In this document: one piece after another, positions 24,721 through 34,648 of the stretch | How the letters are laid out: each line of letters begins with the position of its first letter | How positions within the stretch are numbered: the first letter of the stretch is position 1 | Assembly (NCBI RefSeq): GCF_016598475.1 | Contig: NZ_JAEMUX010000011.1 | Coordinates: forward strand, 111,138 to 175,137 | DNA: 64,000 nucleotides | Direction of reading: 5' to 3' | From: Streptomyces adelaidensis | Lineage (GTDB): Bacteria; Actinomycetota; Actinomycetes; Streptomycetales; Streptomycetaceae | Notes under the pieces: generated by a model | Told to the model about the DNA's origin: nothing | The model's input: only the letters and a program-made list of their open reading frames with translations | Databases searched by the model: none | Made by a program: the position numbers and the translations under genes

Positions 24721-26037
24721 ATGATAGCCCCCTCCCCCTCCCCCTCCCCCTCCGCCACCGCCGGAACCGGTTCCGGCGGCCCCGCCGATCCTGCGGTCCC
24801 TTCCGCGCCCCACAAGGGCTCCGCCACCGCCCTCGTCGCCGTGCTCGCCGCGCTGACCGCCGTCGCTCCGCTCGCCACCGACATGTACGTCCCCGGTTTC
24901 CCCGCGATGGGGGACTCGCTCGGGGCGAGCAGTTCGGCCGTCCAGCTGACCATGACGGCCTTCCTGGCCGGCCTCGTCGTGGGACAGCTGCTGTTCGGGC
25001 CGCTCAGTGACGGGATCGGGCGCCGTCGGCTGCTCATCTCCGGGTCGGCCGGCTTCGTGCTGTTCTCCCTGCTGTGCGCCGTCGCCCCGAACGTCGCCGT
25101 CCTGACCGGCGCCCGCTTCCTCCAGGGCGTGGCCGGCGCGGCGGGCATGGTGCTGGCGCGGGCCGTGCTCTCCGACCGCTTCCACGGGGCCGAACTGCCC
25201 CGCCACTTCGCGGTCCTCTCGCAGATCATGGGAGTCGCCCCGATCGCCGCGCCGGTGCTCGGCGGCGCGATCCTGACCGTGTCCAGCTGGCGCGCGGTGT
25301 TCGCCGTACTGACCGTCATGGGCGTACTGCTCCTGCTCGCCGTGGTGCGCGGCGTGCCCGAGTCGCTGCCGCCCGAGCGGCGCCACAGCGGCGGGGTCGC
25401 GAGCACCTTCCGTGCCATGGGCTCGCTGCTCACCCGCCGCGCGTTCATGGGCTATGTCCTTGTCCTCGCCCTCGTCTCGGCCGCCCTGTTCGCCTACATC
25501 GCCGGGTCCGCCTTCGTCTTCGAGAACCTGCACGGGGTGTCCTCGACGACGTACTCCCTGATCTTCGCGACCAACGCCGTCGGCATGCTGCTCGCCGGAG
25601 CCGTCTTCGCCCGCCTCGCCGGCCGAGGGGTGCGGCTGAACACACTGCTCACGGCCGGCATCTGTGTCTCGGCCCTCGGCACGCTGGCCCAGGTCCTGCT
25701 CGTCGTCACCGTGGGCGAGAGCCTGGTCGGCACCTGGGTCACGCTGTTCGTGACCGTCGCCGGTATCGGGCTGATCTTCCCGGCGGCCATGAGCCTCGGC
25801 CAGGCCCTCGGCCGCACCACCCCGGGCGCCGCCTCCGCGCTCCTCGGCGGCCTGCAGTTCCTCTTCGGCGCTCTGGCCTCGCCCTTGGTCGGCCTCTTCG
25901 GCGACGACAGCTCCCTCCCGATGGCACTCATCATGCTGACGGCGGTCGCCGCGGCCGCCCTCGCGCTCGTCGGGCTCGCACGGCCGTGGCGGGGGCAGGG
26001 CGAGGTGGGACCGGAGCGGTCGGCGTCCCGTCCGTGA
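24721..26037 (+). CDS. Bcr/CflA-type multidrug efflux MFS transporter
   Basis: A 438-residue drug:proton antiporter of the major facilitator superfamily with 12 predicted membrane helices. Signature motifs are LATDMYVPGFPAM in helix 1 (typical of the Bcr/CflA group), motif A GPLSDGIGRRR between helices 2 and 3, and GVAPIAAPVLGGAI in helix 5. The N-terminus is a Pro-Ser repeat (SPSPSPS) encoded by reiterated CCCTCC hexamers, a place where slippage may occur. The ATG lies directly after the operator, so the transcript has a very short leader. Substrate unknown. Confidence 0.93.
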   Translation: MIAPSPSPSPSATAGTGSGGPADPAVPSAPHKGSATALVAVLAALTAVAPLATDMYVPGFPAMGDSLGASSSAVQLTMTAFLAGLVVGQLLFGPLSDGIGRRRLLISGSAGFVLFSLLCAVAPNVAVLTGARFLQGVAGAAGMVLARAVLSDRFHGAELPRHFAVLSQIMGVAPIAAPVLGGAILTVSSWRAVFAVLTVMGVLLLLAVVRGVPESLPPERRHSGGVASTFRAMGSLLTRRAFMGYVLVLALVSAALFAYIAGSAFVFENLHGVSSTTYSLIFATNAVGMLLAGAVFARLAGRGVRLNTLLTAGICVSALGTLAQVLLVVTVGESLVGTWVTLFVTVAGIGLIFPAAMSLGQALGRTTPGAASALLGGLQFLFGALASPLVGLFGDDSSLPMALIMLTAVAAAALALVGLARPWRGQGEVGPERSASRP

Positions 26038-26117
26038 GCGGGCGACGCCCGGCGCCCGTGCGGGACTGTGCCCGTGCGGGGCGGCAGGGCTGTGCCCGTG
26101 CGGAGGCGGCGTGGCTG

Positions 26118-26155
26118 AGGGCCGTCCCGGACCATGACCGGCGAGGAACGGCCCT
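26118..26155. terminator. possible terminator between convergent genes
   Basis: AGGGCCGT and ACGGCCCT pair across a 22-base loop between the exporter and the convergent CopA-type gene. A 14-base repeat CTGTGCCCGTGCGG occurs twice just before it. Confidence 0.45.
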
Positions 26156-26182
26156 TCAGAGTCAGGGAGTTGGTGAGTCGGT

Positions 26183-28471
26183 TCAGCCGGCCGCCCGGAA
26201 GGTGCGCAGGCGCAGGGAGTTGCCGACGACGAAGACCGAGGAGAAGGCCATGGCCGCCCCGGCGATCATCGGGTTGAGCAGGCCGGCCGCCGCGAGCGGC
26301 AGGGCGGCCACGTTGTAGGCGAACGCCCAGAACAGGTTGGACCGGATGGTGCCGAGGGTCCGGCGGGCGAGGCGGATGGCGTCGGCCGCCGCGCGCAGAT
26401 CACCCCGTACGAGGGTCAGGTCGCCGGCCTCGATCGCGGCGTCCGTGCCCGTGCCCATGGCGAGGCCCAGGTCGGCCCGGGCGAGCGCGGCCGCGTCGTT
26501 GACGCCGTCGCCGACCATCGCGACCGAACGGCCTTCTCCCTGCAGCCGCTTGACGACGTCGACCTTGTCCTGCGGCAACACCTCGGCGATCACGTCCTCG
26601 GGCGCGATACCGACCGCACGCGCCACGGACTCGGCCACCGCCCTGTTGTCGCCGGTCAGCAGGATCGGGGTGAGCCCGAGCGCCCGCAGCCGGGTGATCG
26701 CCTCCGCGCTGGTCTCCTTCACGGCGTCCGCGACTTCGAGAACCGCGCGTGCCTCGCCGTCCCAGGCGACCGCGATGGCCGTACGGCCGGACGCCTCGGC
26801 CCCGGAGACGGCCCGCCGTAGTTCCGCGGGCAGGGCCATGGCCCAGTCGGCCAGGAGCCGTTCGCGGCCCACGAGGACCGCGTGGCCGTCGACGACGCCC
26901 TGCACGCCGAGGCCGGGCACGTTCGCGAAGTCCTCCGGCACGGGCAGCGGCGTACCGAGCTTCGCCAGTGCCGCCTCGGCGACGGCACGGGCGACCGGGT
27001 GCTCGGAGGCGTGCTCCAACGCGCCCGCCAGGCACAGCACTTCGGCCTCGTCGGTGGTGTCGGCGGTGTGCACGGCCAGTAGGGTCATCCGGCCGGTGGT
27101 GACGGTGCCCGTCTTGTCGAGCACGACCGTGTCGACCCTGCGCGTGGACTCCAGCACCTCGGGGCCCTTGATCAGGATGCCGAGCTGGGCGCCGCGCCCG
27201 GTGCCGACCAGCAGCGCCGTCGGCGTGGCCAGCCCCAGGGCGCAGGGGCAGGCGATGATCAGTACGGCGACGGATGCGGTGAACGCGGCCGTCAGCCCGG
27301 CGCCGTTGCCGAGCCAGAAGCCCAGGGTGCCCAGGGCGAGGGCGATCACGATCGGCACGAAGACGGCGGAGATCCGGTCCGCGAGCCGCTGCGCCGCGGC
27401 CTTCCCGTTCTGCGCGTCCTCCACCAGCCTCGCCATCCGGGCCAGTTGGGTGTCCGCGCCGACCCGGGTGGCCTCGACAACGAGCCGGCCGCCCGCGTTG
27501 ACCGTGGCACCGGTGACCGGGTCGCCGGCCCCGGCGTCCACAGGCGCGGACTCGCCGGTGAGCATGGAGGCGTCCACGGCGGACGAGCCCTCGACGACCG
27601 TCCCGTCGGTGGCGATCTTCTCGCCGGGCCGCACCAGGAAGCGGTCGCCGACTTTCAACTCGGCGACGGAAACGGTCCGTTCGCCTCCGTCGGACCCCAG
27701 CACGGTGACGTCCTTCGCGCCCAGCTCCAGCAGCGCACGCAGCGCCGCGCCCGCCTTCCGCTTGGCGCGCGCCTCGAAGTACCGCCCTGCCAGGATGAAC
27801 GCGGTCACCCCGGCCGCCGCCTCCAGATAGATACTCCCGGAGCCGTCACCGCGGGCGATGGTCAGCTCGAAGGGGTGCGTCATGCCCGGCGTGCCCGCCG
27901 TCCCGAGGAACAGCGCCCACAGCGACCAGCCGAACGCCGCCGTCGTACCGACCGAGATCAGGGTGTCCATCGTCGCCGCGCCGTGCCGCGCGTTCGCCAG
28001 CGCCGCCTTGTGGAAGGGCCACCCGGCGTACGTCACCACGGGTGCCGCCAGCGTCAGGGACAGCCACTGCCAGTACTCGAACTGCAAGGCCGGGACCATG
28101 GCCATCGCGACCACGGGGACCGCGAGGACCACCGCCGTGATCAACCGCTGCCTGAGTGGCCGCAGCGCGTCGTCCGCCTCATCGCCCGCGTTCCCGTCCA
28201 CGCCCCCGCCCCCGCCCTCGGAATCCGCCCGTACGGGCGGCGCGGGCTCGCGTGCCGTGTACCCCGTCGCCTCGACGGTGGCGATCAGATCGGGCACGGA
28301 GACGTCATCGGCGTAGCTGATCTTCGCCTTCTCGGTGGCGTAGTTGACCGTGGCCGTGACGCCCGCCATCCGGTTGAGCTTCTTCTCGACGCGAGCCGCG
28401 CAGGAAGCGCAGGTCATGCCGCCGATGGCGAGCTCTACCTCGGCGGCCGGGCCGGTGATGGTGGTGCTCAT
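26183..28471 (-). CDS. copA: copper-translocating P1B-type ATPase
   Basis: A 762-residue P1B ATPase that exports monovalent copper. One N-terminal heavy-metal domain has GMTCASC (Cys21 and Cys24). About eight membrane helices follow. The membrane metal site is CPC in [13 protein letters not shown], the phosphorylated Asp is in DKTGTVTTG, the nucleotide-domain HP motif is in [11 protein letters not shown], and the hinge is [15 protein letters not shown] at 28471 has AAGGAG 6 bases upstream. The CPC plus CxxC combination and CsoR-like operators upstream support copper over zinc. The next gene is divergent and encodes a His-rich exported protein. Confidence 0.94.
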   Translation of the reverse strand: MSTTITGPAAEVELAIGGMTCASCAARVEKKLNRMAGVTATVNYATEKAKISYADDVSVPDLIATVEATGYTAREPAPPVRADSEGGGGGVDGNAGDEADDALRPLRQRLITAVVLAVPVVAMAMVPALQFEYWQWLSLTLAAPVVTYAGWPFHKAALANARHGAATMDTLISVGTTAAFGWSLWALFLGTAGTPGMTHPFELTIARGDGSGSIYLEAAAGVTAFILAGRYFEARAKRKAGAALRALLELGAKDVTVLGSDGGERTVSVAELKVGDRFLVRPGEKIATDGTVVEGSSAVDASMLTGESAPVDAGAGDPVTGATVNAGGRLVVEATRVGADTQLARMARLVEDAQNGKAAAQRLADRISAVFVPIVIALALGTLGFWLGNGAGLTAAFTASVAVLIIACPCALGLATPTALLVGTGRGAQLGILIKGPEVLESTRRVDTVVLDKTGTVTTGRMTLLAVHTADTTDEAEVLCLAGALEHASEHPVARAVAEAALAKLGTPLPVPEDFANVPGLGVQGVVDGHAVLVGRERLLADWAMALPAELRRAVSGAEASGRTAIAVAWDGEARAVLEVADAVKETSAEAITRLRALGLTPILLTGDNRAVAESVARAVGIAPEDVIAEVLPQDKVDVVKRLQGEGRSVAMVGDGVNDAAALARADLGLAMGTGTDAAIEAGDLTLVRGDLRAAADAIRLARRTLGTIRSNLFWAFAYNVAALPLAAAGLLNPMIAGAAMAFSSVFVVGNSLRLRTFRAAG

Positions 28472-28556
28472 GGCTGCTCCTTGTACGTGGTGGCCGGCGA
28501 TCGGAAGAGATACGGGGTAGGGGTACCCAAAGGCAACCGCCGCACTCCTGTCTGTA

Positions 28557-28571
28557 TACCCCCCCAGGGTA
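28557..28571. promoter_or_regulatory. CsoR-type operator, site 1
   Basis: TACCCCcccaGGGTA matches the copper repressor CsoR operator pattern (imperfect TACCCC...GGGGTA). It lies 86 bases upstream of the copA-type start. Confidence 0.65.
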
Positions 28572-28594
28572 CGGAAGGCAAGGTACTCGCGGCG

Positions 28595-28623
28595 TTTGAC
28601 TTTATACCCCCTGGGGGTAACGT
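28595..28623 (+). promoter_or_regulatory. promoter with a perfect CsoR-type operator in the spacer
   Basis: TTTGAC and TAACGT are separated by 17 bases. The spacer holds the perfect palindrome TACCCCCtGGGGGTA (28605-28619), the CsoR consensus. A bound repressor would cover the whole promoter of the exported copper protein gene. Confidence 0.75.
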
Positions 28624-28660
28624 GAGCTGTGTTGACACCCGGATCGCGAAGGAGACGGCA

Positions 28661-29668
28661 ATGAACACCGGACTGAGGATCACCGCGTTCGCCGCCGCGC
28701 TGGCCGCGACGTTCGGCGCCACCTACGGCGTAGGGAAGGGCGTCGAGGCCGTGGGCGACGACGTGGCGGAGAGCGCCCCCGCGCGCCATGACAGCCACAG
28801 CGAGACGTCACCAGAACGCGAGCGGCGCCCCGAGCAGCAACCCGACGAGGGCGGCGGCCATGCGGGAGAACACGAATCGGCCCCGCCCGGTGGGCTGCAG
28901 ATCTCCGAGGGCGGATACAGCCTCGACCTGCGGACCCCGAGCGTCGCCGCCGGGCACCGCACCGACCTGAGTTTCGTCATCCGCGACGAGGACGGCCGAG
29001 CCGTCACGGCGTACCAGCGCGAGCACGACAAGGAGCTCCACCTCATCGTCGCCTCACGCGACCTGGTCACCTACCGCCATCTGCACCCCACCCGCGCCGC
29101 CGACGGCACCTGGAGCACCCCCGTCGACCTGCCCCGGGCGGGCGGCTACCGCGTCTTCGCCGACTTCACCCCGGCCGGCCAGGACGCCGAGAACCTCACG
29201 CTCGGGGCCGACCTCGCCGCCTCGGGCACGTACAAGCCGGAGAAGCTCCCGGCGCCGAGCACCACCGCCGAGGTGAACGGCTACGAGGTCGAGCTGGACG
29301 GCGGCCTGCGGCCCGGCGCGGCGAGCGAAATCAAGCTGAAGGTCTCCCTCGACGGCAGTCCCGTCACCGACCTCCAGCCCTACCTCGGCGCCTACGGCCA
29401 CCTGGTCGCCCTGCGCTCCGGCGACCTCGCCTACCTCCACGTGCATCCCAACGGCGAACCCGGGGACGGCACGACCCGGCCCGGCCCGGGCATCTCCTTC
29501 ACGGCCACCGCACCCAGCGGCGGCAGCTACCGCCTCTTCCTCGACTTCAAGCACGAAGGAAGGATCCACACGGCGGCGTTCACGGTCCGGGCGGGCGCAG
29601 CGGCCGTACCGGAGGAGTCGGCCGAACCGGAGGAGCCGGAGGGCACATCGGCCGGCCACGAGCACTGA
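28661..29668 (+). CDS. exported His-rich copper-handling protein
   Basis: A 335-residue protein with an N-terminal hydrophobic signal or anchor ([19 protein letters not shown]) and an acidic, His-rich linker (residues 40-75). Two beta-sandwich halves follow, containing [12 protein letters not shown] and [14 protein letters not shown], His pairs suited to metal binding, and the protein ends GHEH. ATG at 28661 follows AAGGAG by 7 bases. It is divergent from copA and under a CsoR-type promoter, so a role in extracytoplasmic copper binding or resistance is likely. The family has no settled name. Confidence 0.75.
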   Translation: MNTGLRITAFAAALAATFGATYGVGKGVEAVGDDVAESAPARHDSHSETSPERERRPEQQPDEGGGHAGEHESAPPGGLQISEGGYSLDLRTPSVAAGHRTDLSFVIRDEDGRAVTAYQREHDKELHLIVASRDLVTYRHLHPTRAADGTWSTPVDLPRAGGYRVFADFTPAGQDAENLTLGADLAASGTYKPEKLPAPSTTAEVNGYEVELDGGLRPGAASEIKLKVSLDGSPVTDLQPYLGAYGHLVALRSGDLAYLHVHPNGEPGDGTTRPGPGISFTATAPSGGSYRLFLDFKHEGRIHTAAFTVRAGAAAVPEESAEPEEPEGTSAGHEH

Positions 29669-29711
29669 GGAGCCGGGACATGGGGCGCTCCGCTCCTGAT
29701 TGGATGACCTC

Positions 29712-30536
29712 ATGACCGACGCCCACGAGCAGCTGATGCGGGCCAACGAGGCCAACTGGGACGCCCGTACCCCCGTCCATCTCGCGAGCCGGTTCTACGG
29801 CCTCGACGAGGACCTCGAACCCTCCCGGTGGTTCGCCCCCTGGGAGTGGGAGGACCTCGGTGAACTGGCCGGCCAGGACGTGCTGCACCTCCAGTGCCAC
29901 CTCGGCACCGAGACACTCGCCTTCGCACAGCGCGGGGCGCGCGCCACCGGCCTGGACTTCTCCGCGGCGTCCGTGGCCGCCGCGACCGGCATCGCGGCGA
30001 GGGCGGGCCTGGACGTCACGTACGTACGATCCGATGTGTACGACGCCGTGGAGGCCCTGGGGGAAGGGCGGTTCGACGTGGTCTACACGGGCAAGGGCGC
30101 CCTGTGCTACCTGCCCGACCTGAACCGCTGGGCCGCCGTGATCGCCCGGCTGCTGCGGCCCGGCGGCCGGCTGTGCATCGCCGAGTTCCACCCGCTCCTC
30201 AACTCCCTCGGCCCGAAGCCCGACCCCGGCGCGGGCCCCGGACTCCTCCTCCGCCACGACTACTTGGGCGGCCGGGGCCCGGTGCACCGCGACGCGACGT
30301 ACACCTACACCGACGGCCCCGCCGTCGAGGGAGCCACCGACAGCTACGAGTGGATGCACGGCCTCGACGAGGTGATCAACGCCCTGGTCGGCGCCGGACT
30401 GAGCATCCGGCGACTGCGCGAGAGCGACGAACTCCCCTGGCCGCGCTGGCCCCGGATGACCCGCACCCCGTCCGGCTGGTGGCGCCTCCCGGAGCCCCGC
30501 ATCCCCCTCCTGTTCGGCCTCCTCGCGACCCGCTGA
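29712..30536 (+). CDS. class I SAM-dependent methyltransferase
   Basis: A 274-residue methyltransferase. The Rossmann motif I is VLHLQCHLGTETLAFA near residue 57 (C-H in place of the usual G-x-G), followed by GLDFSAASVAAA (motif II), FDVVYTGKGALCYLPD and LRPGGRLCIAEFHP (post-III). A Trp-rich C-terminal lid (LPWPRWPRMTRTPSGWW) is typical of this group. ATG at 29712 was taken over 29700 by family length. The substrate is unknown and it stands alone between unrelated genes. Confidence 0.85.
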   Translation: MTDAHEQLMRANEANWDARTPVHLASRFYGLDEDLEPSRWFAPWEWEDLGELAGQDVLHLQCHLGTETLAFAQRGARATGLDFSAASVAAATGIAARAGLDVTYVRSDVYDAVEALGEGRFDVVYTGKGALCYLPDLNRWAAVIARLLRPGGRLCIAEFHPLLNSLGPKPDPGAGPGLLLRHDYLGGRGPVHRDATYTYTDGPAVEGATDSYEWMHGLDEVINALVGAGLSIRRLRESDELPWPRWPRMTRTPSGWWRLPEPRIPLLFGLLATR

Positions 30537-30549
30537 CTGCCGACGCGCT

Positions 30550-32052
30550 TCAGACGGCGTCGGCCATCACCACCGGCGGCCGGCGCTCGCCCACCAGCGT
30601 CGCCTGTTCGAAGGCGTGACCGGCCTTGAGGACCGACCAGTCCCGCCGGTGCGGGCCGACGATCTGCAGCCCGACGGGCAGGCCGTCCGGAGTGAACCCG
30701 GCCGGGACGGACAGGGCGGGGCAGCCGGTGACGGAGATCAGATACGCCGAGCGCATCCAGTCGAGGTAGGTCTCCATGGGGGTGCCGTCCACGACCGTCG
30801 GGTACGCCAGGCCGATGTCGAACGGCGCGACCTGGCTGACCGGCAGCAACAGCAGGTCGTACCGCTCGAAGAACTCACGGACCCGGTGGAAGAGGGCGCC
30901 GTGCAGCGCCTGTGCCCGCCCGAGGTCGGGTCCGCCGAGCCTGCGGCCCTCCTCGATGTTCCAGATCACGTCCGGGGCGAGCCGGTCGCGGTGCTCGTCC
31001 AGCAGCGGCCCGTAGGAGAGTTCCACCTGCCAGGCGCGCTGGGCGAGGAACACCTCGTCCGCCCCCGTGAGGTCGGGGCAGGCCTCCTCGACCTCGCAGC
31101 CCAGTGCGGAGAACACCTCGACCGCCGGGCGCAGCACGTCCCGTACCTCCGGGTCGACGGGCACGGTGCCGCCGAGATCGGGCGACCAGGCGACCCGCAA
31201 CCCCCGTAGTCCGCCGTCGAGTTGCCAGGCGAAGGTGGAGCCGGGCGTCTGGAGGGAGCGGGGATCGCGGGGGTCGGGGCCGGCCAGGACGGACAGGGTC
31301 AGGGCGACGTCCGCGACGGTCCGGGCCATCGGCCCCTTCACCGACAGCTGACCCCACGGCGCCTTGTCCGGCCAGGACGGCACCCGGCCGGGCGACGGGC
31401 GCAGCCCCACGACGTTGTTGAAGGAGGCGGGGTTGCGCAGCGAGCCGCCGGTGTCGCTGCCGTCCGCGATGGGCTGCATCCCGCAGGCGAGGGCCGCTCC
31501 CGCGCCACCGCTGCTGCCGCCCGCGCTGCGGGAGAGGTCGTACGGGTTGCGGGTGGCCCCGAAGACAGGGTTCACGGTGTGTGAACCGAGGCCCAGTTCG
31601 GGGACGTTGGTCTTCCCGAGGGTGATCGCCCCCGCCTTCCGCAGCCGCTCGACGACCAGATGGTCACGGTCGGGGACCCGGTCGGCGAAGATCGGCGAGC
31701 CGGACGTCGTCCTGATGCCCGCCGTGTCGTGCAGATCCTTGTGCGCGACGGGCAGCCCGTGCAGCGGGCCGACCGGCTCCCCGGCCGCCATCCGGTCGTC
31801 CGCCTGCGCCGCCTGCTCCAGCGCCCGGTCGGCCACCAGGGTCACGATCGCGTTCACCACCGGATTGACCCGCTCGATCCGCTCCAGGTGGGCGGTCACC
31901 ACCTCCCGCGCGGACACCTCACGGCGCGCGAGCGCGACAGCGAGTTCGTACGCGGTCCGAAAGCACAGGTCGTCCGTGGAGTTCACGTCGCCCGTCGGGT
32001 TCACGGGGTACTTCTCGGGGTGGTCGACAGTGGGGTTCACGAGGTGGGTCAC
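30550..32052 (-). CDS. amidase signature family protein
   Basis: A 500-residue hydrolase of the amidase signature family. The Ser-cis-Ser-Lys triad is present: Lys in PVAHKDLHD near residue 100, the cis-Ser in SAGGSSGGAGAALACGM, and the nucleophile in GSDTGGSLRNPA. No GatB/GatC genes adjoin it, so it is a stand-alone amidase rather than the tRNA amidotransferase. GTG at 32052 overlaps the stop of the upstream transporter gene (GTGA), so the two are coupled; a GTG four codons later is possible. The co-transcribed transporter suggests use of an imported amide or linkage to its regulator. Confidence 0.88.
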   Translation of the reverse strand: MTHLVNPTVDHPEKYPVNPTGDVNSTDDLCFRTAYELAVALARREVSAREVVTAHLERIERVNPVVNAIVTLVADRALEQAAQADDRMAAGEPVGPLHGLPVAHKDLHDTAGIRTTSGSPIFADRVPDRDHLVVERLRKAGAITLGKTNVPELGLGSHTVNPVFGATRNPYDLSRSAGGSSGGAGAALACGMQPIADGSDTGGSLRNPASFNNVVGLRPSPGRVPSWPDKAPWGQLSVKGPMARTVADVALTLSVLAGPDPRDPRSLQTPGSTFAWQLDGGLRGLRVAWSPDLGGTVPVDPEVRDVLRPAVEVFSALGCEVEEACPDLTGADEVFLAQRAWQVELSYGPLLDEHRDRLAPDVIWNIEEGRRLGGPDLGRAQALHGALFHRVREFFERYDLLLLPVSQVAPFDIGLAYPTVVDGTPMETYLDWMRSAYLISVTGCPALSVPAGFTPDGLPVGLQIVGPHRRDWSVLKAGHAFEQATLVGERRPPVVMADAV

Positions 32053-33374
32053 GCCCCTCCCAGGGAGTCCTTGAGTTGTACGACGGCGAGCACTGCGAAG
32101 AGCACGAAGGAGCCGCCCAGCAGCAGGTTCGAGGTGATTCCGTTGCGCAGCCCAGGCTCCACGCCCCGGCGGTTGAGCAGCACCAGCAGTGCGCCGGAGA
32201 GCAGCGGCAGGATCAGCGAGCCGACGGCGGCGTAGGTGAGCACCAGGGGCACCGGCCGTCCCACGAAGGTGACGGCGACCGAGGTGAGCGTGCAGTAGAG
32301 CAGGAAGGCCCGGAACGGGCGGCTGTGCTGCGCGATGTGCGGCTCCGCCTCGGCGTCCGGGACGCCGCGCAGGGCCCGCAGCGAGTCGGCGAGCAGATAG
32401 CACAGGCCGTTGAAGCCGCCGACGAGCGCGCTCAGCGTCACCAGGAAGAACGTACCCAGGAACAGCACCCGGGCCACGGACCCCAGGTCGGCGCCGAGCG
32501 GATCGGCGAGCGCGGCGAGGCCTTCGCTGCCGGTGATGCTTCCGCCGGTGCCGTACAGCAGCCCCGTACCCACCACCGTCGTGCACACCACGAACAGGAA
32601 CGTCACGGCGTAACTCACCGCAGAGTCCGCCCGCATGAGCCGCAGCCGGCTCCGGTCCGCCCAGCCCTTCTCCCGCACCCAGTAGCTGTACGAGGCGATC
32701 CCGGCCGTGCCGCCCACGCCGCCGATCAGCGCGAGCACCGTCACCACGTCACCCTCCGGCAGCCTCGGGCGCAGCGTGCCGAGCAGGCCGGGCAGATCGT
32801 CGGCGGTGGCGAGCATGGCCACCGCCAGGACGGCCATACCGAGGAATTTGGCGATCATGAAGACGCTCATCACGCGCTCGAACAGGGCGTACCGACCGAC
32901 ATACACGATCGCGGCCGACGCCAGCGCGATCGCCACGGCGACGGGCCTGACCGGCAGCACGGGGAACAGCGTGGACAGCGCCAGCGACGCCACCGAGCTG
33001 AGCGCCGCCCCGTAGAGCAGTCCGATGACGAGCACGAACAGGATGAACAGCGGCGGCAGCCAGCGGGCGGCGGACTTCAGGCTCGCGATCACGGTCTGCC
33101 CGGTGGCCAGATACAGCCGGCCCACCGCCTCGGTGAGCGCGTACTTGAGGACGACACCGATGACGATCGCCCACAGGAGGGCCATCCCGTAACCGGCCGC
33201 GCCCGCGAGCGACGTCACCATGTCGCCCGCGCCCACGCTCGCGGCGGCCAGCACCAGCCCGGGGCCCAGCAGAGCCAGTCGGCCGCGCAGGGGGCCGCCG
33301 GGCCGGGGCCGCGTCGCCGGAACGGTGGCCTCGGCGCCGGGGGCACGCGGGGGACTTCCAGGAGTCGCTGTCAC
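32049..33374 (-). CDS. Nramp-related membrane transporter lacking canonical metal motifs
   Basis: A 441-residue protein with about 11 membrane helices of the Nramp/SLC11 (LeuT-fold) family. Helix 1 reads LVLAAASVGAGDMVTSLAGA, so the canonical DPGN of Mn/Fe transporters is replaced, and helix 6 shows ASYSYWVREKGW instead of MPH. This actinobacterial subgroup probably carries something other than Mn or Fe; Mg or an organic cation is possible. GTG at 33374 has GGAG 9 bases upstream; an ATG at 33383 directly abuts that site. It shares an operon with the amidase and is divergent from an Lrp-type regulator. Confidence 0.8.
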   Translation of the reverse strand: MTATPGSPPRAPGAEATVPATRPRPGGPLRGRLALLGPGLVLAAASVGAGDMVTSLAGAAGYGMALLWAIVIGVVLKYALTEAVGRLYLATGQTVIASLKSAARWLPPLFILFVLVIGLLYGAALSSVASLALSTLFPVLPVRPVAVAIALASAAIVYVGRYALFERVMSVFMIAKFLGMAVLAVAMLATADDLPGLLGTLRPRLPEGDVVTVLALIGGVGGTAGIASYSYWVREKGWADRSRLRLMRADSAVSYAVTFLFVVCTTVVGTGLLYGTGGSITGSEGLAALADPLGADLGSVARVLFLGTFFLVTLSALVGGFNGLCYLLADSLRALRGVPDAEAEPHIAQHSRPFRAFLLYCTLTSVAVTFVGRPVPLVLTYAAVGSLILPLLSGALLVLLNRRGVEPGLRNGITSNLLLGGSFVLFAVLAVVQLKDSLGGA

Positions 33375-33607
33375 GTCAACCATCTCCGTACATCGGGGAG
33401 TTACGGGAGTCATGGGTCCGTGCGGCTCGTGCGGGCCGAAGGAGGGGGTGGTGGTGAGGGGTGGCAGTGGGGGTGGCGGGGGACGGGTGGACACGACCGC
33501 ACGGCGGGGAGACCATGCGGTTCCACTTCACGGCAGGCTGGGCCACGGCGACGGAAGCGAACAAGAATCCCTGCGGAGATGACGGAATCCGCCATACTCT
33601 GGGGCCG

Positions 33608-34615
33608 ATGGACGCACCGCAGACCGGCCCCGTGACGGATTCACTGGACCGGCGCATCATCAGCGCGCTGCAGATCGACGGCCGGGCCGCCTGGCACCGC
33701 ATCGCGGCGGCCCTCGGCGAGCCCGAACGCACCGTCGTCCGCCGGGGCACCCGTTTGCTGGAGTCCGGCCTGGTACGGATCGGGGCCATGGCGATGCGCG
33801 GCCGCAGCGTGGTGGTCGGCGTCCGCTGCGCCCCGGGCCGGGCGAGGGTCACCGCCACCGCACTGGCCCGCCGGCCCGACTGCGTCTTCGCCCACGTCCT
33901 CACCGGCACCCCGGACTGCGTCGCGGAACTGCGCTGCCCTCGCGAACGCCTGGCGGGCCTGGTGCTGGACGAACTCGCCGGTCTGCCGGGCGTGACGGAG
34001 ACCCGTACTCTCCCGGTGCTGCGGCACGTCCGCACGATCCGCGAGTGGCACGCGGGCCTGCTCACCGATGCCGAGATCGCCGCGCTGAAGGGAGGCGCGG
34101 ACCCCTCCGACACCGCGTCGCCGCAGGTGACAGATCCGCTGCCGCCCGCCGACATCTCACCCGAACTCTCCCGCGCCGACCGGCTGTTGCTGCATGCCCT
34201 CGCCGAGGACGGGCGCCGCACCTACGACGAACTCGCGCGCGTCGCGGGCGTCTCGGAGGCCACCGCGCGACGGCGCCTCGGCACCCTGCGGCGCGAGGGC
34301 AGGGTCCGCATCCGCGCCGTGATCGAACCCGCCGTGCTCGGCCTACCGGTGGAGGCGGTCCTGTGGGCCCGCACGTCCCCGGCCGAGGTGGACTCCGTGA
34401 CGGCGGCCCTCACCGAGTCGGCCCACGTCCGCTACGCCAGCTTCGTCACCGGCGAACGCCAGCTCCTGATCCTCACCGCGTTCCCCGACGAAACGGCCCT
34501 CCATGACTTCGTCACCCGCTCCCCCTGGCTGCGCGCGGTGGCGTCGCTGGACGTCTCCCTCGTCCTCACCACCCTGAAACGCGGCGGCATGCTCGCCCCT
34601 TGGCTACGGGACTGA
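33608..34615 (+). CDS. tandem Lrp/AsnC family regulator
   Basis: A 335-residue regulator made of two Lrp/AsnC units. The first helix-turn-helix is DRRIISALQIDGRAAWHRIAA and the second is DRLLLHALAEDGRRTYDELARV with GVSEATARRRLGTLRREG. Each is followed by an RAM-like ligand or dimerisation segment. ATG at 33608 lies about 9 bases after a CATACT -10-like element, so the transcript may be leaderless. It is divergent from the transporter-amidase operon and is the best candidate for its regulator, perhaps sensing an amino acid or amide. Confidence 0.9.
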   Translation: MDAPQTGPVTDSLDRRIISALQIDGRAAWHRIAAALGEPERTVVRRGTRLLESGLVRIGAMAMRGRSVVVGVRCAPGRARVTATALARRPDCVFAHVLTGTPDCVAELRCPRERLAGLVLDELAGLPGVTETRTLPVLRHVRTIREWHAGLLTDAEIAALKGGADPSDTASPQVTDPLPPADISPELSRADRLLLHALAEDGRRTYDELARVAGVSEATARRRLGTLRREGRVRIRAVIEPAVLGLPVEAVLWARTSPAEVDSVTAALTESAHVRYASFVTGERQLLILTAFPDETALHDFVTRSPWLRAVASLDVSLVLTTLKRGGMLAPWLRD

Positions 34616-34648
34616 CGCGACTCAGACCCTGCCCTCCGACCGCAGGTC

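Noticed and set aside
24728..24755. CCCTCC hexamer run as a possible promoter or structural element
   Set aside because: It lies inside the exporter coding sequence and encodes a Pro-Ser repeat; treated as simple-sequence coding DNA.
29712..30536. Class I methyltransferase considered as the missing graspetide methyltransferase
   Set aside because: It is about 9 kb away, lacks PCMT-type motifs and sits among unrelated genes.
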